Source of the DNA: a virus
IMG/VR virus record: IMGVR_UViG_3300036770_003900
Span: 1-41,089 of that record
Strand: one strand, 5' to 3'
Length of the DNA: 41,089 nucleotides
Below are positions 26,549 through 33,774 of the stretch, piece after piece. Below the pieces are notes generated by a model. It did not search any database. It was not told where the DNA came from and saw only the letters and a list, made by a program, of their open reading frames with translations. Position 1 is the first letter of the stretch. The number at the start of each line of letters is the position of its first letter. The position numbers and the translations under genes are program-made.

Positions 26549-27715
26549 ATGGCAGATTTTTCTTTAACTACGCTCTTCGTGGTTCCTGTTGGCAGCACAA
26601 TTGCCAGTAGCGGTTCTACGCAAGATCTTGCAGCTGGAACAGTCGGTTTCTACAAGAACGACTACACAGTTGCTACAGCAGGTAACATCGCTGCTGCTCC
26701 TTATTTCTATGTTGCTCAAGGTAGGTCAAACACCTATCTCCAAGGAAGCAAACGTTCTGACAAGATTTCTGGTTGCACAACTGGTAACTGTAAATCAAAT
26801 GTAACTGAGTGGTACAAAGTTAGCGGTTGTGCTACCCCAATTACACAAATCACTGACATTTCTAACTGGACTGTTCAGTGCGGTGAGACTGTAACTGTTA
26901 CCCTCCGTGCACATTCTTCTTACCTGGACACATTGTACTTCAATGGTTTCACTCGTAGTGTAACTGTTCAAGCTCCTTGTTGTGATTGTGGTGCTAATCC
27001 TTGTACAGATGTTAATGTTCCAGCTTTGATTGATGAAATCATTCTGGCTTTCCAACAAGCTGCTCCTGGTAACAATCCTGACAACATCAATTTTTCTGAT
27101 TTCTATCAGTTTCAGCGTCTTGGTAACGATGCCACTGCAAAACTGCGTATCACTGGTAAGCCTCTTACCAAATATGGTCAGCCTTGTGATGTAGCTGCTT
27201 TCCCTTACGAATATGACAGGATGTGGTTCCGTGCATTCGTATACGAAGGTCCAGCCACCACTGCAGACTTCATTGTTTCTGATGCTTGTAACCTTGTTGC
27301 AAACGCTGTTGTTGTTCAACGTGCATCTTATGCAATTGGAACTTCTGACGAGATTGCACAACTTGAGAAGAACTTCTACAGCTATCAAGCTGGTTACCTC
27401 AAGCATCTCTACAGGATGGCTGGTTACAATGGTAACTTCGAATCTTGGGTTTCTGCAGGTACTACTTATGACACTTATTACATTAAGTTTAATGAGTATG
27501 ACAAAGCTGCTTACTCTTGGGGAGATTACATCAAAGAAGATAGCTCAGTGATTATAGCAGTACCTGCTGGATCAGCTGCCGCAACTTCTGTAAGTGCAAT
27601 CCTCACTGCAGCTTTGGGTACCCCAGTTGACAATGGTTCTGTATGTTTGACCACTACATCAACTAGTACAACTGTATGGCCAACCACTTCAACAACCACT
27701 ACACTGATTCCTTAA
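26549..27715 (+). CDS. Abundant virion protein with a threonine-rich tail
   Basis: A 388-residue protein, MADFSLTTLFVVPVGSTIAS at the start. It is Cys-rich in the middle (SGCTTGNC near 74-80, VSGC, VQCGE, APCCDCGANPC near 142-152), which suggests metal sites or a cysteine cluster. Like the capsid gene it is rich in codons such as GGT, GCT and CGT, suggesting high expression. The last 20 residues are a Thr/Ser tract (TTSTSTTVWPTTSTTTTLIP) related to tracts in three other virion proteins here. It is probably an auxiliary capsid or head-decoration protein; a hairpin terminator follows. Confidence 0.55.
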   Translation: MADFSLTTLFVVPVGSTIASSGSTQDLAAGTVGFYKNDYTVATAGNIAAAPYFYVAQGRSNTYLQGSKRSDKISGCTTGNCKSNVTEWYKVSGCATPITQITDISNWTVQCGETVTVTLRAHSSYLDTLYFNGFTRSVTVQAPCCDCGANPCTDVNVPALIDEIILAFQQAAPGNNPDNINFSDFYQFQRLGNDATAKLRITGKPLTKYGQPCDVAAFPYEYDRMWFRAFVYEGPATTADFIVSDACNLVANAVVVQRASYAIGTSDEIAQLEKNFYSYQAGYLKHLYRMAGYNGNFESWVSAGTTYDTYYIKFNEYDKAAYSWGDYIKEDSSVIIAVPAGSAAATSVSAILTAALGTPVDNGSVCLTTTSTSTTVWPTTSTTTTLIP

Positions 27716-27737
27716 TAAAATAAGGATCATATAAACC

Positions 27738-27787
27738 TATGCCTGAGGGTGAGAGAGGATTCTCAAGTCCTCAGGCATAATTATTTT
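27738..27787 (+). terminator. Rho-independent terminator after the abundant virion protein gene
   Basis: TATGCCTGAGG (27738-27748) pairs perfectly with CCTCAGGCATA (27769-27779), with an inner TGAGA/TCTCA, then TTATTTT. The next gene starts 16 bases after the stem, so readthrough or a downstream start must supply the following genes. Confidence 0.75.
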
Positions 27788-27794
27788 AAAAGAT

Positions 27795-28349
27795 ATGGCA
27801 AACGTACTGGATATATTAGTTATCGACACTCATAATATCAACACATTAGGAATAGCTGATAATTCTACATATGATGCCACTCCTGTAAGTCCAACAATAA
27901 GCATCACTGTTCCTGGATTTGCAGCAGTGCTTTTACCGTTTGTTCCAAACGATTTCAACGTTTTCAATTCTGCTTCTTTAGGATTATCAGTGGTGGGAGA
28001 CCCTTTACTACCTCTTCCTGATGGAGTGTATTATTTGACATACACTATTGATCCAGCCTTAACAAACTTTGTCAACAAGACAATAATGAGAGTTGATAAG
28101 ATACAGGAGAAGTTTGATGAAGCTTTTATGAAGCTTGATATGATGCAGTGTGATTTGTCTATAAAACAACAACAGAAAGTTGAACTGAACAGTATATACT
28201 ATTTCATACAAGGATCTATTGCAGCAGCCAATAACTGTGCTGTAGACACTGCTAACAAATTGTATATTCAAGCAGATAAGATGTTGTCAAACTTCATAAA
28301 GAACAATTGTGGTTGTTCTGGAACAAATTACTTCAACAGTTTTGTATAA
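27795..28349 (+). CDS. Virion-associated protein
   Basis: A 184-residue protein. The first half is beta-rich (MANVLDILVIDTHNINTLGI ... PTISITVPGFAAVLLPFVPN); the second half is a long helix (VDKIQEKFDEAFMKLDMMQC ... KQQQKVELNSIYYFIQGSIA) ending in CAVDTANKLY ... NNCGCSGTNYFNSF. Its position between head and collar genes indicates a structural role; no closer match. Confidence 0.55.
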   Translation: MANVLDILVIDTHNINTLGIADNSTYDATPVSPTISITVPGFAAVLLPFVPNDFNVFNSASLGLSVVGDPLLPLPDGVYYLTYTIDPALTNFVNKTIMRVDKIQEKFDEAFMKLDMMQCDLSIKQQQKVELNSIYYFIQGSIAAANNCAVDTANKLYIQADKMLSNFIKNNCGCSGTNYFNSFV

Positions 28350-28367
28350 CATACAAACATTATAATT

Positions 28368-28505
28368 ATGGGAGCACAATGTAGAAATTGCGGAATAAAG
28401 GTTGGTTGTGGATGTCAATTAATAAATGGATTATGTTCAGCTTGCAACAGTGCTATTCAGAACATAACACAAAAGATAAAAAATGTTATCACCAAGATTA
28501 GTTAA
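28368..28505 (+). CDS. Small Cys-rich zinc-knuckle protein
   Basis: A 45-residue protein with eight or nearly as many cysteines in the first 26 residues: CRNCGIKVGCGCQLINGLCS followed by AC. The paired CxxC ... CxC ... CxxC pattern predicts a compact zinc fold; the C-terminal half is a basic helix (IQNITQKIKNVITKIS). It overlaps the next gene by 23 bases. It belongs with the N-terminal cysteine motifs of the following virion proteins. Confidence 0.65.
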   Translation: MGAQCRNCGIKVGCGCQLINGLCSACNSAIQNITQKIKNVITKIS

Positions 28506-28749
28506 TTGCGTAGACTGCACCACTCCTGCAAACTTGATACTTGATATTGATTGCAAGCTTACAGATCTTGCAAATAATCAATACAATAACATAGTGTATA
28601 TGTTAGGACTTCCTTTTAACCAAACGGTTATTGGAGACCTTCTTAACTACAAAAGGATATTGGTAAATAAGATTTGTAACCCAGACTATGCCCAATGCTA
28701 CACTGTTGAAATGATAGCTAGCAGGGTAAAGATTTTAATACATAAATAA
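28483..28749 (+). CDS. Hypothetical virion-operon protein
   Basis: An 88-residue protein, MLSPRLVNCVDCTTPANLIL at the start with a CxxC at 9-12, then LTDLANNQYNNIVYMLGLPF and a helical basic end (MIASRVKILIHK). It overlaps the previous small gene by 23 bases, and 8 bases separate it from the collar gene. Unknown structural role. Confidence 0.6.
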   Translation: MLSPRLVNCVDCTTPANLILDIDCKLTDLANNQYNNIVYMLGLPFNQTVIGDLLNYKRILVNKICNPDYAQCYTVEMIASRVKILIHK

Positions 28750-28757
28750 TTAATAAA

Positions 28758-29897
28758 ATGGCTTGTAATAACTGCTACAACGGTTGTGTAGAAACAACTT
28801 CAGATAAATGTGTAAGATATACAGGTGAGAATGTTACCAGCTTGGCTATTGAAAATGGGGATAATCTATTTACAGTGGAGCAAGCTCTTATAAATAAAAT
28901 TGTTTCTTTTCTTGACGGAACAGGAATAAAGATAAATATTCCAATTGAAGACTACTGTACGCTTGTAACACAATATCTTCCTCCATGCTTTCCTGCATGT
29001 GGGGACCCTTCTGCAAAAGAACTTTTTACAGCTTTAGTAAAAGCTGCTTGTAACTTACAAACTCAAGTTACATCAATCAACGGAACTCTTAATACACTCA
29101 ACGCTGACTACACTATTGGATGTCTTACAGGAGTTACAGCGTCATCTGATACGCATGATATTGTACAAGCTGTAATTACAAAACTTTGTCAGCTGGGAGT
29201 TGATCTAGCAGCACTTGCTCTTGACGTAGATACAAACTATGTAAAGCTTGCTGACCTTAATGGTTTAATCAACGCCTACCTTGCTTCCGTAGCACCAGCA
29301 ATCACTCCTTACTATACAAGAATGATTCCTTACACTGTAATGGAATATTATGGAGGACTTTCTGGTAACTTTGATGTCAATGGTGTAGGCGTAGGTTCTT
29401 GGGAACAAATTTATCTTTGTAATGGTCTCAATGGAACTCCTGACAAGAGAGGTAGAGTTGGTGTAGGTGCAATTGTAGGTGTAGGTGGTGGAGCTCTTAA
29501 TCCAGCCGTAGACCCTTCTAATCCAAGCAATCCAAACTATGCTCTAAATCTTGCTACAGGTGCAAACACTGTAACATTGTCTGCTACACAGATTCCTGCT
29601 CACACACACAGTGTAACTTTGACAGATCCTGGGCATCATCACTTTGTTGCTGGATCAGATTCAACAGCGTCTGCTTCTCCTATAAACTCAACAACTCCTA
29701 TTGCTTCTGGAGGATCTGCTGGAACAAATACAGCATACGAACTTCATCCTAGTGTTTTGAGTGCAACTGTAGGAAAGTCAAGCACTGGTTTTACTGGAAT
29801 CAATGCCACTATAGGCTCTACAGGAGGCGGACTTGCACACAACAATATACAGCCTTCACTTGCTTGTTATTATATTATGTACATTCCAAATCCTTAA
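28758..29897 (+). CDS. Tail collar domain fibre protein
   Basis: A 379-residue protein. The N-terminus carries CNNCYNGC (3-10) plus C18; residues 30-180 are helical. From about residue 190 it has a phage tail-collar domain: YTVMEYYGGL (193-201), SWEQIYLCNGLNGTPDKRGR (214-232), then VGVGAIVGVG, and the His-rich metal-binding part QIPAHTHSVTLTDPGHHH (278-295). It ends NNIQPSLACYYIMYIP, the usual collar-domain end. Such domains trimerise and occur in receptor-binding fibres and microcystin-dependent-like proteins. It is probably a head or tail fibre that touches the host surface. Confidence 0.85.
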   Translation: MACNNCYNGCVETTSDKCVRYTGENVTSLAIENGDNLFTVEQALINKIVSFLDGTGIKINIPIEDYCTLVTQYLPPCFPACGDPSAKELFTALVKAACNLQTQVTSINGTLNTLNADYTIGCLTGVTASSDTHDIVQAVITKLCQLGVDLAALALDVDTNYVKLADLNGLINAYLASVAPAITPYYTRMIPYTVMEYYGGLSGNFDVNGVGVGSWEQIYLCNGLNGTPDKRGRVGVGAIVGVGGGALNPAVDPSNPSNPNYALNLATGANTVTLSATQIPAHTHSVTLTDPGHHHFVAGSDSTASASPINSTTPIASGGSAGTNTAYELHPSVLSATVGKSSTGFTGINATIGSTGGGLAHNNIQPSLACYYIMYIPNP

Positions 29898-29900
29898 ACT

Positions 29901-30233
29901 ATGGCTTGCGTACCTGGTATGCCTTGTTACAACGCTGATATTGTCTACACTTATTACCCCTCTGGATGTGTATATGATGGGTTCTTAGGCTATCCTATAA
30001 ACTCAGATTACATCTATTATTCTGGATCAAACCTTCCAGGATCAGGAGTACAGTTTAAAGATAGTCTCACTTCAGCACTTCAGAAGATAGATTCTAAAAT
30101 TACACCAGTTGCTATTGTACAATCAATGATAGCCATCCTAAGTACCAATCCTGGATACTTGGCAGCATTATGTTTATTGTTAACACAGTGTGCAAGTGTC
30201 ACAACAAGCACAACAACTACAATAGCTCCTTAA
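29901..30233 (+). CDS. Fibre-associated small protein with a threonine tail
   Basis: A 110-residue protein, MACVPGMPCYNADIVYTYYP at the start, a helical middle (LTSALQKIDSKITPVAIVQS) and the end CASVTTSTTTTIAP. It starts 3 bases after the collar gene. The terminal TTTTIAP is the same as in the muzzle-type protein (TTTTIAPQC). It is the last gene before a strong terminator and may be a fibre partner or adaptor; inferred from position. Confidence 0.6.
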   Translation: MACVPGMPCYNADIVYTYYPSGCVYDGFLGYPINSDYIYYSGSNLPGSGVQFKDSLTSALQKIDSKITPVAIVQSMIAILSTNPGYLAALCLLLTQCASVTTSTTTTIAP

Positions 30234-30271
30234 ATTTATAAAAACTCTGTTTTGTTGGTTTTACAGGGTTT

Positions 30272-30304
30272 ACCCCTGGCGTGTCTACGTTGGGGGTTTT
30301 TAAT
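30272..30304 (+). terminator. Strong Rho-independent terminator
   Basis: ACCCC (30272-30276) pairs with GGGGT (30293-30297), inner CGT-GTCT-ACG, followed by a T-run (30297-30302). It ends the first virion transcript after the fibre genes. Confidence 0.8.
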
Positions 30305-30343
30305 TAATCATGTTAATGTAATAATTGATAAAATTAAAATTAT

Positions 30344-30374
30344 TTTGTATATTCAATAATATTTCCTATCTTTA
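30344..30374 (+). promoter_or_regulatory. Bacteroidota-type promoter for the neck and tail unit
   Basis: TTTG (30344-30347), exactly 19 bases, TATCTTTA (30367-30374): one base from the TANNTTTG consensus, with ideal spacing. The ATG of the phosphoesterase gene is 27 bases downstream. Together with the terminator just before, it makes 30401 onward a separate transcription unit. Confidence 0.65.
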
Positions 30375-30400
30375 TGTCAATTTAACTAAACATTTCATAA

Positions 30401-31621
30401 ATGTCTGAAAATCAATCACTTCTAATCCAACTTCAAAATTTATTGACGTGGAAGAAAAGCAAGAAGTTTTATGCAGATAAGCTTGGTGTGACAGAAGAAT
30501 GTGTAGATGATCTTTTGAAAGAGTTAAGAGATGCAAAACCTGTTCAAGTTTTTGAAAACAATACAGCAATATTCAAAGAAGATATTGTAAACGGAACTGG
30601 AGAAATAGTTTTAAACGTTAAAGAAGAAATAAAGTCTTTAGAAGAGCTGATTGAAAAGTCTAAAATAGATGTTTCTGTTTGGGAAATAACTAAATACGTA
30701 CAAAACTATTGGGGAAATTCAACCACGCCTAACTGGCAAGTTAAAGCATGGTTGAGTAAAAAGAGTGAAAAAATAGTTTTCCAAAACGAATTTATTTCCT
30801 TTCTAAAGGAATATAAACCCACTCTTCCTTCTATAGACTCTCCTAAAGTGAAAAAAGATGTGCCAGAAGCATCTTTGATAATAAACAAACAAGATTCACA
30901 TTTTAACAAACTTGATGTAGATGGTTCAAATAACATCAATGACAGGTTTGCAAAGATAAGAGAAAAGGTAGAAGTGATTATTAATCAAGCTCTTGTATCA
31001 AATCTTGTTGATACAATTTATTATGTAATAGGTTCTGATGAATTCAATAGTGAGTTTAACGGAACTACAACTAAAGGAACACCTCAGCAAAATATATTGT
31101 CATATCATAAATCTTTTGAAAAAATATGTAATCATGAGGTTGATATGATAAACTTTTTGGCATCTAATTGTTTTTTCCTGAACATTATTTACGTTCCTGG
31201 AAATCACGATGAATATGTAGGATGGCATTTGGTCAAATGGTTAGAAACGTATTACAAGTCAGAAGAGCACATATTTTTTGAAACTTCTCCTAAGTATAGA
31301 AAATATGTGAGTTATGGAAAGACAGCAATAATGTTCAACCATGGAGATGCAATGAAACCTGCTAAGCTTGCTGGTATATTTCCAATAGAATATAAGGACA
31401 AATGGTCAAGCCATGAGAACTTTTACATATTCACAGGAGATAAACATCATGAGGTGAGTCATGACTTTGGAGGAATTAAATTTTATCAAATTCCAGCATT
31501 TTCAAATGCTAAGAGTTCATGGGACGATAAGAACGGATATACAGGAGTAAGAGGAGAAGTGACAGGATTTCTAATAGACCATCTCTATGGAATGACGAAT
31601 ATATATAAACAGTATCTATAA
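30401..31621 (+). CDS. Metallophosphoesterase inside the virion operon
   Basis: A 406-residue protein. Residues 10-45 look like a small helix-turn-helix (LLTWKKSKKFYADKLGVTEE); a second helical unit covers about 80-140. The phosphoesterase domain spans 158-400: QDSHFN (164-169, giving D165 and H167), GSDEFNS (211-217), GNHDE (267-271), NHGD (313-316) and GDKHHE (346-351). The metal and phosphate ligands of the calcineurin-like fold are present. It lies between fibre and neck genes; nuclease or phosphatase activity is possible. It is distinct from the 245-residue enzyme at 5563-6300. Confidence 0.8.
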   Translation: MSENQSLLIQLQNLLTWKKSKKFYADKLGVTEECVDDLLKELRDAKPVQVFENNTAIFKEDIVNGTGEIVLNVKEEIKSLEELIEKSKIDVSVWEITKYVQNYWGNSTTPNWQVKAWLSKKSEKIVFQNEFISFLKEYKPTLPSIDSPKVKKDVPEASLIINKQDSHFNKLDVDGSNNINDRFAKIREKVEVIINQALVSNLVDTIYYVIGSDEFNSEFNGTTTKGTPQQNILSYHKSFEKICNHEVDMINFLASNCFFLNIIYVPGNHDEYVGWHLVKWLETYYKSEEHIFFETSPKYRKYVSYGKTAIMFNHGDAMKPAKLAGIFPIEYKDKWSSHENFYIFTGDKHHEVSHDFGGIKFYQIPAFSNAKSSWDDKNGYTGVRGEVTGFLIDHLYGMTNIYKQYL

Positions 31622-32346
31622 TGGCCACTCTAAGAAAATTAGTATCTGACGTAAGAAGCATGCACAAACTTTTATCAACTGATAGTTTGATAACTGATCG
31701 TGCTATTGCGTCTGAAATTAAAAACAATTCTCTTTTGTTGATAAAGAGGGAAACAAATCTTAGAAAACTTTGGGCAACAGACACGCTGTTTACAACAATA
31801 CCCTGCCTTGAAATGGTGGAAGTTCCCATCTCAGAATGCTGTGAGTACGTAGACCCATGTACTATAGCAAGGAGTAAAGAAAAGCTTCCAAGAATAGCAG
31901 AGGGAAACTACCAATACATCATCCAAGGTGTCTACTCAATAAATGCAATGAGTGGTCAGGGAAAGAAACTTAAAGAAATTACAGTAAATAGATATATAAA
32001 TCTTTTGAAACTTCCTATAATAAAGAAAGAAGCTTATTATTGGATAATGAACAATTATTTATATGTAAGTAATCCTCTTCTGAAAGCAATAAGAATGACT
32101 GCTTTATTTGAAGAAGATGTTCCCAATAGCATAATGTTCTCAGAATGCTGTTGCGGAGAAAGTATAAACATTGACGAGTTTTGCAAAAATCCTTTGGACA
32201 AACCTTATTCTCTCCCAGGATATTTGCAAAGTCAGGTGCTTGAACTTACTACTAAAAAGCTACTACAAACTTACTTTAGTATTAAAACTGACATATCTGA
32301 CGATGGTATAGATGGTCAGGCTCCCAATGCACCAAATCTTAAATAA
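31621..32346 (+). CDS. Neck-region protein, unknown
   Basis: A 241-residue protein, MATLRKLVSDVRSMHKLLST at the start. There are Cys-rich parts (SECCEYVDPC near 72-81; SECCCGESINIDEFC near 178-192) that may bind metal. The start shares one base with the phosphoesterase stop and the stop shares one with the next ATG, so translation is coupled. Position before the HU/IHF-like and neck genes suggests a ring or connector protein as in other crAss-like phages; no motif confirms it. Confidence 0.6.
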   Translation: MATLRKLVSDVRSMHKLLSTDSLITDRAIASEIKNNSLLLIKRETNLRKLWATDTLFTTIPCLEMVEVPISECCEYVDPCTIARSKEKLPRIAEGNYQYIIQGVYSINAMSGQGKKLKEITVNRYINLLKLPIIKKEAYYWIMNNYLYVSNPLLKAIRMTALFEEDVPNSIMFSECCCGESINIDEFCKNPLDKPYSLPGYLQSQVLELTTKKLLQTYFSIKTDISDDGIDGQAPNAPNLK

Positions 32347-32819
32347 TGAGAACCAAGATCGATTGGAGATCGGCAAGTAGAGAGAACTATATAAATTTTT
32401 GCAAGAAACATCCAGATGTAAATCTATCATTTGATGCTTGGAGGGATGTTATCTATAGATTTAACGAAGCTTTCAGAAATTACATTTTAGAAACTGGAAA
32501 CAGGGAAAAGCTTCCTTTTGGATTTGGAGAGTTTTCAATAAACAAAAAGAAAAGGAAGAAACATAAAGGTGCAGAAAGTGAGTTTGTAAATCTTGCTATA
32601 GACTGGAAGAAAACCAAAGAGAAAGGGAAAGTTATTTACAATTTCAACTATCACACAGAAGGATATTTCTTTGGATGGATTTGGTTTAAAGAAACAGCAA
32701 GATTAAAAAACTGTAACTTTTGGTATTTCAAACCTTCAAGAGTTACATCAAGAATGATAGCACATTACATTAATGCTGACGAAAAATATCAACACATCTA
32801 CAAGGAATGGAAGAAATAG
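32346..32819 (+). CDS. Second HU/IHF-related protein
   Basis: A 157-residue protein. Residues 35-72 (VIYRFNEAFRNYILETGNRE, then KLPFGFGEFSINKKKRKK) repeat the HU/IHF core seen in the 15366-15728 product: a helix followed by F-G-F-G-x-F and a basic segment. The C-terminal half is aromatic and basic (YFFGWIWFKETARLKNCNFW). In crAss-like genomes an IHF-like gene stands next to the neck protein gene, as here. It may bind the DNA end at the neck or inside the head. The relation to IHF is by motif only. Confidence 0.6.
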   Translation: MRTKIDWRSASRENYINFCKKHPDVNLSFDAWRDVIYRFNEAFRNYILETGNREKLPFGFGEFSINKKKRKKHKGAESEFVNLAIDWKKTKEKGKVIYNFNYHTEGYFFGWIWFKETARLKNCNFWYFKPSRVTSRMIAHYINADEKYQHIYKEWKK

Positions 32820-32844
32820 TTTTTACAAATAGAAACATACAAAA

Positions 32845-33774
32845 ATGAGCTACTACTATAAATATAATTTTGTAAGCCCAGAACCAGTTTATTCCGTTAT
32901 AAAGGAAGAACTGAAAAGCTATTTTGATACAGGCGCTGTTGATGATCTTTTGTTTCCTACATACTTAGATAAGTGTCTTAGAAAACTTGGAAGAGCTACA
33001 TATGAAATCCAAGAAACTTATTTGACAATAGAAGACTTTGAGACAAGACTTCCTGACAACTTCTTTGCTGTAAGAGAAGCTTGGATGTGTACATATGTTG
33101 ATGGTTATCCTTACAGATCAGCAAACTCATTCTATTCACAAGCTGCTTCTCAAACAACAATTCAAGTTTCTCCTATAATTGTAGGTGGTGGTGAAGTTTG
33201 TAGCAATCCTAGTTGTACAAACCCTTCGTGCTCAGGCACTTGTATGCCTGAGATACAGGCTGTGTATAAGACAAATAATGAACTGAACATAGCTTATCAA
33301 AAATCATACCTGCTTAAACCAGGAAACATTTCTGTAAAAGCTCATTGCTCATTAGATTGTGCAAATATTGGAGCTTCTTCTGCAGACAGTTTTGATATAA
33401 GAGACAATAAGTTTGTAACAAACTTCAGACAAGGTATTGTCCATCTTGTATTTTATGCATATGATTATGATCAATCAGGAAACCAAATGATTCCTGATAA
33501 CTACCGTATAAGAGAATATGTAGAAGCGTTCATCAAATATAAAATGTTTGAAACTCTTTCTAATCAGATAAATGACGAGACATTTAATCAAGTTCAGCAA
33601 AAACTTGTTTACTATAAACAATTGTCAGATGAAGCATTTATAATGGCTGACATAGAAATAAAGAAACAAGATCCTTACGCAAAGCAAAGAAGAATAAAGC
33701 AAGATTTGAACAGGTTCAACATGTACGAACTGCCTAATAGGACAAATAGATATGGCTGGAGAAGAAACGGGTAA
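32845..33774 (+). CDS. Neck/ring protein (tail stabilisation type, P22 gp4-like position)
   Basis: A 309-residue protein, MSYYYKYNFVSPEPVYSVIK at the start. The N-terminal 60 residues are helical (EELKSYFDTGAVDDLLFPTY, LDKCLRKLGRA), as in P22 gp4-like head-completion proteins. A Cys-rich insertion follows (CSNPSCTNPSCSGTCM, near 127-142). It ends with basic helices (KKQDPYAKQRRIKQDLNRFN). In crAss-like phages a protein of this size directly precedes the large muzzle-type protein and forms a ring below the portal. It overlaps that gene by 23 bases. Confidence 0.75.
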   Translation: MSYYYKYNFVSPEPVYSVIKEELKSYFDTGAVDDLLFPTYLDKCLRKLGRATYEIQETYLTIEDFETRLPDNFFAVREAWMCTYVDGYPYRSANSFYSQAASQTTIQVSPIIVGGGEVCSNPSCTNPSCSGTCMPEIQAVYKTNNELNIAYQKSYLLKPGNISVKAHCSLDCANIGASSADSFDIRDNKFVTNFRQGIVHLVFYAYDYDQSGNQMIPDNYRIREYVEAFIKYKMFETLSNQINDETFNQVQQKLVYYKQLSDEAFIMADIEIKKQDPYAKQRRIKQDLNRFNMYELPNRTNRYGWRRNG

